DNA of 64,000 nt from contig MU867143.1 in NCBI GenBank assembly GCA_033725935.1, positions 1-64,000 on the forward strand, given 5' to 3'. Origin of the DNA: Cladorrhinum sp. PSN259. Lineage: Eukaryota; Ascomycota; Sordariomycetes; Sordariales; Podosporaceae. The notes under the pieces are model-generated. The model ran no database searches. It saw only the letters and a program-made list of their open reading frames with translations, and was not told the origin of the DNA. How positions within the stretch are numbered: position 1 is the first letter of the stretch; each line of letters begins with the position of its first letter. This document shows, piece by piece, positions 10,965 through 21,788 of the stretch. The position numbers were made by a program, and so were the translations under genes.

Positions 10965-12006
10965 TCAACCCCTCGAGTTCAACTCAACCATAGCTTCCGC
11001 ATGTTTCTCAGATGAGATACTGCGTCCAACACAGCGACCAGGGTGCCATATCGAAAGCAAAGGAACCGCCAGAACAACGGGCATAAACTCCAGAGTGCCA
11101 AAGTACACCTCCTTGGTGCTGAGATCACCACCCAGACCCTCTGCAGTCTCTGCTAAGCGGAAGACAGTTCTCAGGTAAATGAGGAGTGTAGCAGCCGTGA
11201 ATGCAGAGATGAACAGGGTCAGTCCCGCTTGCCTGATTTGTGCACGCGCCCTGAAGATGAAGACAGCCAACAAGATGACGAAGATGCCGATAGAGAACAC
11301 CTGGTAAGCAAGACCACCGAGGAGAATGTTGTTGGCTGATGTTGGGTCCTCCCGCCTCTTTTGCTTCACACCGATTAGGGCTGCGCCGGCGATTTGAGTG
11401 ATAGTGGCGATGACGTCCGAGACGATGAAGATCCAGAGGATAACCTTGGGCGGGAGGAGGGAGTATTGACGGCCAAGTCTGTTGATGAGGGCAGAAAGAA
11501 TGGCGTAGATGCCTGCAGCCAGGAAGACAGGCGCAGTGACGATGAAGAAGTATTGCAGGATGAAGTAGATGAGGTTGTATGGGTTGACCTTGGCTGAAAG
11601 ACAGCGCGCAACATAACCGATGATTTCGAACAGCAGACCTATGCAGAAGGTGGAAAAGTATAGGGCTCGGTACCGGGTGAGTTGGAAGAGGTGGACGATG
11701 AAATAGATACAGAAGAGGATCGTCGCGAGGAGCGCAAGGGCGAAGGAGGGTGTGTAACCGTAGATGATTACTGGCGCATCGTTTTTACCGCCGGGAAAGG
11801 GCCAATTTGGGTCAACATAACCGCCGCGTCCTGTGCGCACACCGGCAGGCGGTCCTCCTCCAGAGCTTGTGTCAACACCGGGTGGGGGGCCTGGAAACCG
11901 CAAGTTGTGTCAGTCGAGGTTGCTTGATTGATGCGCATGGCGCATGGCGCAAAGTGCAGCTGGAATGCGCCTCCAGGGGAGAGCTTGACTTACCTCCTGA
12001 ACTCAT
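10965..12006 (-). CDS. RTA1-like seven-helix membrane protein
   Basis: Two exons: a 13-base first exon (12006-11994, MSSG plus one base) and 11890-10965, separated by a 103-bp intron with donor GTAAGT and acceptor TTTCCAG. The product is 312 residues. Without the tiny first exon the frame has no ATG; the join gives a smooth SSGGPPPGVDTSSGGGPP tail. The body has seven hydrophobic segments with RTA1-family marks: YGYTPSFALALLATILF, EIIGYVARCLSA and SDVIATITQIAGAALIG. RTA1/RSB1 relatives act at the plasma membrane in tolerance to sterol-targeting drugs and long-chain bases. The gene converges on the MFS gene with 253 bases between stops. Two membrane resistance-type proteins tail to tail suggest a stress locus, but this is inference. 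Confidence 0.9.
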
Positions 12007-13013
12007 TTGGAATCCACTTCCAGAAAAAAGAACACAATACGCTCAGAACAAACAACCTTTGCAAAACCGAGACAGAAGCAGAAAACTTTTGTCGACAAAA
12101 CAAGCAAAAGAGTGACGTATCTTGAGATTCTTAAAAAAGGGTGGGATTATGGATGCGGAGAGGGAGGTGCCGTCGGCATTTTTATTCACAATCGAGCTCG
12201 CGTCAGCCAAGGCGCCAAGTCCTTTGTCAAGACGATCTTCTGAAGACTGGATCCGCATTCAAGATCGTTGACGTTCTCTTTGATCGCAGCATGGGGGACC
12301 TTCCAAATTCCTGGACATATGATTGGACGAGAGCAATAATCGCTTGGGGGTTGCAGTTTAACCGTGCAAAGGAACATCGCTTGGCACAAGAAAGGAGCCG
12401 GCGAGAAATTCGAAGCGATACCCCACGTGTCAAGCTTATCCATTGTGTTAAGGGTCCTCATGGAAGCTTGAATTTCGATTGCGATTGAAAAGGTAATTGT
12501 TTTGGTATGGCTGAGCGCTGCCAGTCAAACGTTAACATGAATGCTAGAAGGGATGAACCCTTCAGTGGCATGAACGGTGCCTGAGAAAGAACCCGCCTGC
12601 GAATGTGCGCTTTACTAAACGCGGTCTAGCCTCTATGCATGCAAATTGCACGAGTAGGTTACCAAATCCAGAAGCTCGTGGTTACCTTACGAAACCCGTC
12701 GGGATTCAGAATTGATGATATTTCTGTGGCTATCGGCCATTTCGCCAAACCTTACAGTAGGCAATTAGATGAGCATTAGCAAGCACAGCTCATTGCTCAG
12801 CCACTTTAGTCATGATGAGATGATGGGGAAAAATTGCCTTGATAAAAAGTTTGCATGTTGATGCGATGAAATGAAGACTTTAACTGTCTTGGCTTGAGCA
12901 ACTGAAAAAATTAATTGAAGCTTGAACAAGATTTCAACTCTGTACTACACATAATTACAGAATATATTGTGCGTGGACATTCGTCAGTCGTCCTTGGTGG
13001 GAGTGTCAATATG
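12007..13013. other. intergenic, no gene seen
   Basis: About 1 kb holding the RTA1 promoter and leader on its left side. Only short ORFs without family features are present. No recognisable continuation of the Tc-A relic is found below its stop at 13014. Confidence 0.4.
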
Positions 13014-13912
13014 TTAGTGGATGTCGGTCCATTCGTCCTTGGATGTCTTCGGAAGAAGCGACAGTGGATCGCCGATCAGGTTCATATAGAACTCGAGTTG
13101 CGATTGTTGCGTTGAACCGCTGATGCGGAGCGAGTTCGTGGTCGCCTCGGCTTCGACTAGATGAATTCGTTTGATATCGAGCATTTGCCTTTGAACCGAC
13201 GTTGCATGCGATGCTCTGAGCGCACCGAATCTTTCGCCTTCCTTCTTTTCGATGACCGCAAGCAAGCGTTCGCCCAGAGTTCGAAGCTCGCTGCACAGCT
13301 CGAGAGCCTGTCTAAACAAAAAGTCAAAAAGCTGTCGTGGGAGCGGTCCATCCTGTCCTGCATTAAGAACGGTTGCCATGGCCTCCGACATGCTCAAATC
13401 CTGGCCGCTCAAGGCCATGAGGACCGCGGGATCGATAGCCGGTTCGATGAGCATAAGAACTTTGGATTGAGAGTCACGCAAAAGTAGGTTGTGCGCAAAT
13501 GGCACACAAGCTTGTCAGCCCGCGGCTGGGTTTCCGATAGTTTACGGAGCTTGGGCGAGAGGGGAAGACCGAGCTCAAGCTGGACATCCTCGTTGTCGAG
13601 CTGTTCAAACGTCCGCGCCTTTTGTTTACCCCAGGTCGGCACGTTGGGGGGTGTAAGCTTCAAGATGTGGGAGGCTTCGATGTATCGCTGAATGGCCAGC
13701 GGGAGACTCTCGAGGGTCCCTCGTCGAGAGTGAACGTCGCCGGCAGCAATCAGTATCTCAATGTACTTCATCACAACCCCACTTCATATACGCCTCAGAC
13801 GCCCGCGCGACGTTGCGTGTACCAAGGCGCCATGCGTGTGTCGCTCCATGATAGCCAAGTTGAAATCATTATCTTTGGCTAAATGGGCAAGTTTGAGGTC
13901 ACCAGCGCCACG
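13014..13912 (-). pseudogene. relic of a Tc-toxin complex A-type subunit (TcA/TcdA-like), C-terminal part
   Basis: Read leftwards, successive frames give pieces of the conserved C-terminal half of bacterial Tc-toxin A subunits. They are AHLAKDNDFNLAIMERH at about 13885, VARASEAYMKW at about 13795, MKYIEILIAAGDVHSRRGTL then ASHILKLTPPNVP at 13771-13660, IEPAIDPAVLMALSGQDLSMS at about 13450, and EFYMNLIGDPLSLLP near 13060 followed by a TAA stop at 13014. Between them the frame changes near 13830, 13780 and 13500, and the pore/TcB-binding end is missing. In bacteria the A subunit forms the pentameric membrane-translocation channel. This copy cannot encode one. No gene-sized continuation lies on either side. 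A short intron could explain one frame change but not all. Confidence 0.75.
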
Positions 13913-14043
13913 CTGCTGGGCACCCTGCCGCCTTGCGACGTCTTGGAAAGGTGGGAACTATCAGCAGGAATCGCTGCTGACGGTCTTGATCGTGTCGTTG
14001 AAAAAGGTGAAGCTGGTGCCATCTTTCCAAGTGGTGCTGAGGT

Positions 14044-14517
14044 CTAGACATGTTGGTCCCTCCTCAACCTCCATATGACCTGGTCCAACAAATAGTTTCG
14101 TTCGTTTTTGCCGACCCCGCCGAGTCGTTGAGCGCAGTTATAGTCTGCGGTAGCTAGAGCAGAGGTATCTTTGCCGCTTTGTTTGGCAAGACTGTCGCCA
14201 CTGCGCACTGCTTTGTCGTAGTCCAGAGTCACTTGCTGGAAAGATGGCGTAAAAGCTCGCGAAGTCAGTGTATCCGTGGATTCGTAAAGCGTCGTCATCT
14301 GGTTCTCGCAGAAGCGGAAGGCATCGCAGGGTGTGTAGCTGGATGAAGAGTCGGTCGGCAGATAGCCCACGATGATAGTCACCATGGTGCTGCTTGTCTC
14401 TACATCGAACATCGGCTCAAATCGGAGCATGTTGGGCTCCCACTTAAAACGCCATAAATCTCGGGCGGTGAGCTCCTCAGTCCTGGCAGTCCAATTTTTG
14501 GAGACTTCTCCACGCAT
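14044..14517 (-). CDS. open frame of unknown function, possibly part of the Tc-A relic
   Basis: 157-residue open frame (LWRFKWEPNMLRFEPMFDVE near the N-terminus, TMVTIIVGYLPTD in the middle) with protein-like composition but no family I recognise. It lies upstream of, and on the same strand as, the Tc-A relic. A further coding-like piece (STTWKDGTSFTFFND) follows in another frame at about 14045-13985 before that relic begins. It may be an upstream exon or domain of the same decayed gene, or an independent fragment. The ATG at 14517 is only the first Met of the frame. Confidence 0.35.
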   Translation of the reverse strand: MRGEVSKNWTARTEELTARDLWRFKWEPNMLRFEPMFDVETSSTMVTIIVGYLPTDSSSSYTPCDAFRFCENQMTTLYESTDTLTSRAFTPSFQQVTLDYDKAVRSGDSLAKQSGKDTSALATADYNCAQRLGGVGKNERNYLLDQVIWRLRRDQHV

Positions 14518-15315
14518 CTTAGGCTAGTTGCGTCTCCAGATTGATGAACTTTTGCAGTCATTCTTGCTCAGTGATGTTGGCTCGACTCATTATTGATCGT
14601 CCCGCCAGGATTAGAACGATTTTGCGAAAAGATGAGCCTAGTATATGTGATCATCACAAAGGCCCAGGTCTAGACCCGGCTAGAATAGATTTTTCTGCCT
14701 TCGGATTGGCTTCCCCTGGAGCACGAGCAAGCTTCAGCTGCAGTCCATCATGTTCTCTCTTTTTTAGGTCATTGCGGCTGAAATTAGTTGAGCGTGAAGA
14801 CTGATCTTATAGCGGCAAAGCCTAGAAAAAGCTCAATTCCAAAGTAGCTATTGACATCGCTAACCGCGAGCATCCGAAAACAGCTAGTTGGAACGGATTT
14901 GGATGAGCTGAGTGACAAGTATGTTGGGCCTAGACCGCCCTTAGCGCTGCGAAGCTGCAGAATACAGATATGCATGTCTCACAACTAGCCCACAATTGCC
15001 TGATGGCTGATGTTGAATCGCAAACACTGCGTGTTATTGGGATGATTTACGGCGGTTTGCTGGTAGCGTTGCGAGGATTTATCGTTGTTTTTATGGATGG
15101 ATGCCGCCGATTTTGTCGCAAAGTTCATCGCTAACTAAGGGCAGTGAGCGGGCTAGGCTAACTCGAAGGCTTTGCCATTAACCCGCCTAGCACTTAAATA
15201 CCACCCGAGGTGCCCATTCTGCCGTCACCTTCCAGTGCAGTCCCCCAGCAAGACAACTCGGCACTACTTCACACACCACCCCCATAGTCACATCCATCAC
15301 CTGTGTCATTCAACG
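14518..15315. other. divergent intergenic region
   Basis: About 800 bases between the minus-strand fragments and the plus-strand Cys-His-Asp gene. Short minus-strand coding-like words (MLAVSDVNSYFGIELF at about 14865) are interrupted by stops. The right end is the promoter and leader of the next gene, with a weak TATA-like TTAAATA at about 15193. Confidence 0.35.
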
Positions 15316-17556
15316 ATGTCTAACCCCATCAACCTGACGGCAGTCTATATCGACGCCGCGATAGACATCCGGAACTCTAAAGGATCCGTCCACTCGAAGC
15401 AGAAGCAGCTCCTATGGGCACCTGGCCTGGCAACCAGTGACGGTATGAGCCCTGATGGACGCTACCATCGTTCGCTTTACCCTGCTTGCAACGTTCTGGG
15501 CTCCACGACGGCGACAAATACGGTTTGCCTTCAGTTTGTATTCTCGGTTGTGGCTGACCTTAATCCCGCCCTGCCGGCTCAGCTTGGCAATGATCAGTTT
15601 TGGCTTACGGACCAGAACGAAGTCTTGCACGTGGCGAGCATGACGACGACTTGGGATTCGCCCTATCAGCTTACCCAAACCGTCTGTATCCAACCGAACT
15701 ACGCCACAGGGAATTTCCCCTGGGGCTTTGCTGGCCAAGTAATGGTAACGATCTGGCCCGACGGCACGACGGGCACAGGCTGCACCCAACAGGGAGTAGT
15801 ATTAGAGATTTACACCCTGTCGAGCAGCCTTCCAGCCTTCTACCATGGTGTTGTCCCCGTCAAGTTTCTCCGTACCTTGGTCTTGCCGGCAAAACCAGTG
15901 TCGAGCAGCCAGCCCTGGAGAGAGTGGGCCATTAACGCCCTGTTCACTAACTTCGGCTTCCAGTACAATATAGTGGACGGCAGTATGAAGTATGCTGGTG
16001 GCTACGACGGAGGCCCCTTTGACCTTGGTCGATGGGTCCGCGGCGTCAACAAAAGCAACTTAATTAACTGCTACGACCAGGCAGCCATTGTCCAGATTGC
16101 CCTCGGCCTTGGGCCCGATACGGACGTCGAGTGGATGTATATGGTTCCATATGGATTCATCAAGCCAGCAAACCTCGTTGGCTACCCCGGCAAGCCGTGC
16201 AACAGCCCATTCGGCCAAACGGTAAGCAACCTCAACGTCCTCGATACCAACACAGGACGCACATTCTTCCGTAACCACGCCTTTATTAAAGTCAACAACT
16301 ACATCGCCGATGCGTGCGCTGGGCCGCACTTGGGGACCGAGACTCTCAGAGACTACATCACCAACGCCATCCAGAGCACTGAAGAAACCCCAAGCTACAC
16401 GAACTGGAACGCGGCCCATCCAAAGGCAGAATACCCAATCAGGCCAGGCAAAGAGAAGGACGCTGGCCCACACTATGGAGTGAGTTCACTGGACGGCTGC
16501 GACATCCGTGGTCCGGGCAATGACAAGGACACGTCGGGCAACATCAACATCGCAGCCGTCATGAAGATTGCAGAATCCGGAAACATGGAGCCAGACGTCG
16601 CCACATACAACATCTCTCTAGCCCAGCTACAGACCTATATACTGTTGGCCCAAGGACTATATGGGACGTCGTCACTGTGGGACGTTGAAGCCTTTGTGAA
16701 CCCCTGGGGAGTCGAGGTGACGTGGGACCTGCCGAACGCGGACAAGACAAAGCCACGCGACACTGAGATCACGATCTACATTTGTCAAGACGCCAACCGC
16801 GCCGCCAGAACATTTCAGAACCAGCTAATGGGGAACAGCGCGCCCTGGGCATCGACTCTGGCAAAACCCGCGGGCGGCTCCACGACCGTCTACGGTAACA
16901 TCCCGGCGCAGCTCATGGTGACCACGAAGGCAGGGAGTGGTGGTGGTCAGGATTTCTTTGCTCAGTGGACGCGGGGAAACGCGGTGGTGGCTGTGAGCGG
17001 CATGGCCGACAGCGTGGAAGACTTTTGGACCGTCAACAAGCTCACCGATCTTGACCAGAACATCGTTAATCAGGGACCGCTGCCGACTGATGTCGTACCA
17101 GTTCCAGAGCCAGCAGTATCTGGTGCTGCAATAGCAAGCGGCGTCACCCACGATAACGTCTTCGAGCTCGTTTTCACTGTGAGTTACCGCACCCAAGTCA
17201 TTGAGATTTCGCATTCGATTCTGATTCTCGCTAATACCTCTGTGACTCAACCATTAGCTCGGCTTCCAATGTGACCACTACTCGTACAAGGATCTGAACG
17301 TCGACGATAACAGGCCATCATGCCTTGTAAGCTTTGCCATTCATCGTCATGAGGCTATCGTGCTAACTAGGAGGGCTTTTCCCTTGAGTAGGATCTTATC
17401 GTGCTTCGCCACATGGAGAAAAGCAGCGACTCGCAGACGTTCACCTTCACCATGGGTGCCTCTAATCAACCAAGAGCCCACAATCTTCAATTCTGCTTTG
17501 TTGATCGGACCACCTCGCGGATTGTTACGAAAACGGTCCCCATCACTGTTAATTAG
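15316..17556 (+). CDS. large protein with transglutaminase-like Cys-His-Asp triad, function unknown
   Basis: Three exons, 15316-17178, 17258-17326 and 17392-17556 (introns of 79 and 65 bp, phase 0, GTGAGT/GTAAGC donors), give 698 residues. The ATG at 15316 (MSNPINLTAVYIDAAIDI) is the first Met of the frame. There is no signal peptide. Around residues 252-332 the order NCYDQA (Cys252), NHAFI (His321) and ADAC (Asp332) matches the spacing of transglutaminase/papain-fold cysteine enzymes. The flanking regions look beta-rich and rich in Gly/Thr/Trp, as in secreted or bacterial-like surface proteins. Codon use and introns are fungal and the frame is intact, unlike the Tc-A relic it diverges from. 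It could be a cargo or effector domain protein of the Tc locus; that is inference, and an unrelated cytosolic peptidase is as possible. Confidence 0.7.
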
Positions 17557-18401
17557 ACCTAGCTATAGTTGATTGCTCTCCGACTTTGGTCTAAGGGCTG
17601 ACAGGAGAGACGATGCTGAGACGGGGGATACACATATACGTAGCTATAATTTAGCTATTTTTCTTAGAAAGTATTATGGAGGCACCCCTTTTTGCTAAAG
17701 AGACACCGACCTATGTATTAGGCAGGCACCCCCTTTTTACTAAGGAAATACCCCCCCTATACTAATATTACTAGTATTATTGTTGTTTAGTTTAGAGTGT
17801 TATCGGGCATAACCGGAAGGAAAAATATAAAACCCGAACAATTATTATACAATTATACACACTTTATACATGGCTCGATTGATAAGGCACGACTTGGTCG
17901 TAGGCGTCACGACAACGCCCACAACCAAGATCTCGCGATACCTTCAACTGTCACCAGATGTGGTGATAAGGGTAGCTGCCAGGGCATTTGCCCTGAGAAA
18001 AGTTAAATAAAGGGCTGTCTAAAAGGGTGATTAAGAGGAATTGTCATTATATCGTAGATGAAACTTATACCCTAAATGCACACTATCTCAACAGAAGAAT
18101 TCAGTAGCAATCGGAGCTACAAGCTCCCGAGATACTTACAAGACACCTAAGCTCATAGCTACGACAACCCTAATCTTCTCCTTTCTACTCATTTAAAGAC
18201 TCCAAATATATTTCTAGGAAACAAAGGCTAGGCTCACGTCTATAGTCGCCGAATATACTATCACAGCACATTAGCCCTCCGAAACTTCTTATACTCACAC
18301 TCTCTCAAAATTGCTCTACTCACCATAAGAAACGTATTATAGCCAAGGGCGACGTCAAGTTCGATATAACCGTCGCGGCTAGGGGCTAATAAGCACTAAA
18401 C
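17557..18401. repeat. AT-rich, RIP-like desert
   Basis: Sharp drop in GC after 17,620 with many TA steps and stops in every frame. A short imperfect repeat of the type GGCACCCC(C)TTTTTNCTAA occurs at about 17682 and 17725. No gene can be read. This looks like mutated repeat DNA. Confidence 0.45.
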
Positions 18402-18680
18402 CTACACCAGGACGGCACTCATGCCCAGCGTTGCCGTTAAAGAGATTAGGATGTATGACACAGCGAGCCTCATCCACTTAGAGGGGATGCGCGGGAGTGT
18501 CAGGGTCAGCCCAATCCAGGAAGCGAGCAAGGCGTGATCATCCCACCATCAGCCCCGGTTCTGGCAGTTCTCAAGGTAAAGCCGCGTAAAGAGAAAGAGG
18601 GCCGATACCGAGACCAACAGCCAGATGATGGCATTTAGGCGGGGACCGTAGTCGACGCTCGGAATCGAAACAGTTACCAT
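18402..18680 (-). pseudogene. relic of a fungal rhodopsin-domain (PTH11-like) membrane protein, N-terminal part
   Basis: ATG at 18680 opens a frame with the start of the fungal rhodopsin-type family: PRLNAIIWLLVSVSALFLFTR (helix 1), then the typical WWDDHALLASWIGL stretch that precedes helix 2. An in-frame TGA sits just before WWDD, where the family normally has Leu or a similar residue. The sequence stops at a TAG at 18402 without the remaining five helices. It starts 16 bases after the stop of the next relic on the same strand. It is a truncated, dead copy. Confidence 0.6.
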
Positions 18681-18695
18681 TATCCTAACATGATT

Positions 18696-20065
18696 TTAGT
18701 TTTTACTATCAGACTCCCTAATCCGCCCTACTTTATCCCCGTCAACAAGCTCCCCCTTCTCCCCGTCCCTATCAGTCACACGCTTCTGCAAGCGCGCAAG
18801 CAAAGTTAATGCGTTGCCTAGAAGCCTAGTATTAGCAACCTCACCCATACTTCCCCGGCCCTAGCCCACCACATCGGCGCTGATATCATCGGGGAATCGA
18901 AGGACCCAGTCCAATCCGTAGTCTAGAGCAAGTCCGATCCACACACGTAAGAATATCTGCAGGGGCCCGTCCGGGCCAGCCCGGCCAGAAGCGCGTATGG
19001 CATTAGCTGCCAAGTCAACTTGCCTCGACACATCTTCGTCTGCCTCAGCCAGAAAATCCCGTGCCAGAGCCTCAAGTCCATAGTCTTCCACAATCCGACT
19101 CGCTGTCTCGAACGACTCAGCAGAGGGCGGTTTTGGCTGAGCAGCAAACACGAGCAGATCAAGCTTAACATACTCTCCCGTCACGACGGTGACCGAATCC
19201 GGACAAAGGGTTGTCATCTTATCCTCGATCGCACCCTGCATCGGCTGCGTGAGCCAGAATACAAAGTCCTCGACCGAGTCCCAACCAGAAGGCGGTCTGG
19301 ACCTTTCTCCCTGAAGGTTGAGCGGCAGCCTGCCTCCCATCGCCATAACCAGCACCGAGAAGATCCAGATAATCTCATCGACCGTGTCGGCCGTATTGCT
19401 ACTGGAGAACAACGGAATTCCGGCCGTGTTGAGCGAGATGGTCATCAGGTCGCCGCGCTGCGAGCCAAGCGAGAGGATATGCACCACGTGCTGCAGGTCC
19501 AAGATATCACTCCGCTATCGGGCACGAGATGCTGCAACCTCCACCAGCGCTGGCGGAGCGTGGCAGCGTTCGGGTCGTTCATTGCGCGCGCTAGGGCGCT
19601 GCTGTCGACGCTCTGTCTAACATCGGGCTCTTGATCGCGGTCGCTAAGGTACATGGTCAGATAGTACAAGAACCGAAACTCAAAGTCGAGCACACGGCCG
19701 CCCGGGTCGAAGGACAGGAACAACTGGATATCAACGCGCCTGTGCGATACTACGTAGCTCTCATGTGCACCACACGCGCGTGAGGACTAGCGGGTGTTGA
19801 GCATCTTCATAGTGACCATCTTCCCGTCGATGAACTAGCTGATCATGTGGCGCGCGCGCTGGAAGCACTTCGATGTGGCCATCACCATGTACGGATCCTC
19901 AGTGACCTGGTACTTGACGCAAAGGCGGGCATGGGGCCGTCGACCTTGCCATCTCGCGCGTCGGCTATATCGATAATTCGTCCAGACCCCGGTTCAGCTG
20001 TGAGCTCACAATGCTTCTCACGAGGATTGCGGCTAGCACTGGCTTTCTCCATGACCCAAGACTGG
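18696..20065 (-). pseudogene. decayed gene of unknown family
   Basis: A long coding-like track read leftwards: DPYMVMATSKCFQRARHMIS at about 19890, FEFRFLYYLTMYLSDRDQ at about 19680, then after a one-base frame change near 19505 a 213-codon block (DLQHVVHILSLGSQRGDLMT; FVFWLTQPMQGAIEDKMTTL). An in-frame TAG at 18861 is followed by 55 more codons (LLGNALTLLARLQKR) to a TAA at 18696. Further TAG codons near 19837 and 19795 break the N-terminal side. The in-frame stops fit C-to-T change. I do not recognise the family. Acidic/Ala-rich helices in the last third suggest a soluble C-terminal domain. Confidence 0.5.
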
Positions 20066-20102
20066 GTCTAGATCGCTTTGTGAGTTGTTTGGAATAGATT
20101 AT

Positions 20103-20162
20103 GTGGTCTGGATTCCCGAGAGGAGCTTATTGCTGGTCTAGATTCCTGAGAGGCGCTTATTG
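20103..20162. repeat. two-copy 30-bp tandem repeat
   Basis: TGGTCTRGATTCCYGAGAGG-type unit of 30 bp occurs twice in a row (20103-20132, 20133-20162) with three or four mismatches. A third partial start follows. No gene is associated with it. Confidence 0.7.
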
Positions 20163-20539
20163 CTGGTTTAATATGCCAGGGCCCACATATTAGTCTTGAG
20201 GTGATGAGGTGGACTAGACCCCACATTATATGCAGGTCGCTGGAGATAGTTTAGTTAACCTACATAGGTGTTTGTGGCTAGCTGAATGGTAAGTTCAGCT
20301 TTGATTTTTCAGATACCTAAAGGGCTGGGCTCGTCCGGACTACAAAGGCTGCCAGCGGTATCAGGCGAGGGCTAAGCCGTATTCACTTATTAGTATGCGC
20401 CCCTGTAATAGTCTATCGGACCCAAACTAGCTGAGAAACGGGGTCTTGAGGATTCCGAGACTGAAGAGGTAATACCTCCAACCTCAAAAATTTCCTCTTG
20501 TTTCCTGTTCCGAATCTCGACATCTTGCACCAACGCAGG

Positions 20540-20645
20540 CACGTGACTTTGCACAGGCACTAGACACCCGGGGCACACCCAGTGCACACCCTGGGCACAC
20601 CCCAAACCCAGTGCACACCCAGTGCACACCTTGCACACACCCACC
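20540..20645. repeat. CACACCC-rich minisatellite-like tract
   Basis: Repeated GTGCACACCC/GGGCACACCC words, at least six in about 100 bases, form a C/A-biased low-complexity tract. The ORFs that cross it on either strand are by-products of the repeat. Confidence 0.6.
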
Positions 20646-20956
20646 AACACCATGATGTGCCCTACCAAAGAGGCCGCTGGTGCAACTCCAAGCGAGGGTT
20701 CTCAAAACAGCCACCTCAGCTAGGGAAGTAAAAAAGTTCGCCCCTTTTCTCTAGGATCAAAATAGAATGCTGCCCTTCCCCTCAGCTCTAGCACGTCTTT
20801 ATAAGTATATGCTATTATCCTCCTCCGACTTACTATTTCTCCCGGGACAGAGGGATATCGAGCAAAGATAACCTACGTTTTTATTTGTCAAAAAGCTTGG
20901 GTACATAATTTATTGCCATCAATATAATAGATAATAGAAAGAATAAACGACGGAAA

Positions 20957-21359
20957 AAGGCGGTAGAAATTAACGAGCTGATTTAACTGGCGTTATAGAA
21001 TGGATTTATCGTAGACTATTTAAAATATACCCTTCATTCGGCTTATAAAAAGTTAAGGTTAAATAGCTAAAAGAGATACAAGCGAGAACTCGAAGTATGG
21101 GCAGCGTATGGTATTAGATAGAATGTAGAGAATTATAGGAGATATCACTAATTCGTAATAGGTTCGAAAAGATACTTTAAAACAGTATTAGTAATATAAT
21201 ATATCCCTGCCACTCCGCTCGATATATAATGCTTAAAGCTATATGCCGAGTTCGTCGTATATACGATAAAGGGTAGGTCTCGAGGTAGATTAGGCCCGGA
21301 AAAGCCAAAGGCAGATGCTGGAAGCGTGCGAGGCGCGATGCGGCGATTCTACAGCATAT
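20957..21359 (+). pseudogene. RIP-mutated relic, possibly DUF3435/Crypton-captain-like tyrosine recombinase
   Basis: A single frame of about 134 codons carries protein-like sequence (VDYLKYTLHSAYKKLRL; YKRELEVWAAY; KPKADAGSVRGAMRRFYSI). It is interrupted only by TAA/TAG codons, as expected when CAA/CAG/TGG codons mutate by C-to-T. The end resembles the N-terminal core-binding part of the large fungal DUF3435/FluG-like recombinase proteins that drive Crypton-type and Starship elements. This assignment rests on motif memory and is tentative. The frame is cut exactly where the Copia LTR begins at 21360. Confidence 0.4.
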
Positions 21360-21788
21360 TGTTACACCCTGGGCGGAATACCGTCACATACGGACCACTG
21401 GGTGGCCCGCAGCCAATCATTGGGCCAGGGATGAGAAGACCAGAAGTCCCAGAGCAACCAATCAGGGAGTGCTCTGTGTGATCTGTCGCCAAGACGGGGA
21501 GCACAGAGAGCATAGCATGTCAGATAACAGCGCCTTGGGAATTGTGCACTTGGAAACGCAATTGTGCTAGTAATTGATGGTTCAGATGGTTGTTTTATTG
21601 GCTGATCTGGTTCTGACCAGAAGAGTGGTCTGGCTCGACCTCCCTTGATATCAGGGAAGATCTCAGACCCTGTAAAAGCCAAGGATAGATTATATTAGTA
21701 TATCGTAGACCTGTGGTCCTGTAGACCCTAACCCTCGGACAGAACCCCCGACGGATCCTCTATTTCTGGACCCCTACTTTCTGATACA
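21360..21788 (-). repeat. LTR of a Ty1/Copia element (3' LTR, 429 bp)
   Basis: Read on the minus strand the block begins TGTATCAG and ends GGGTGTAACA, so it has the required TG...CA ends. It directly follows a polypurine tract (CTGAGGGGG, 21789-21797). The coding remnant on its other side is Copia RNase H/RT in the correct orientation, which makes this the 3' LTR. No matching 5' LTR is in the window. Confidence 0.8.

Noticed and set aside
20390..20714. Minus-strand ORFs rich in Val/Cys/Gly repeats
   Set aside because: They are by-products of the GTGCACACCC minisatellite; no start context or family features.
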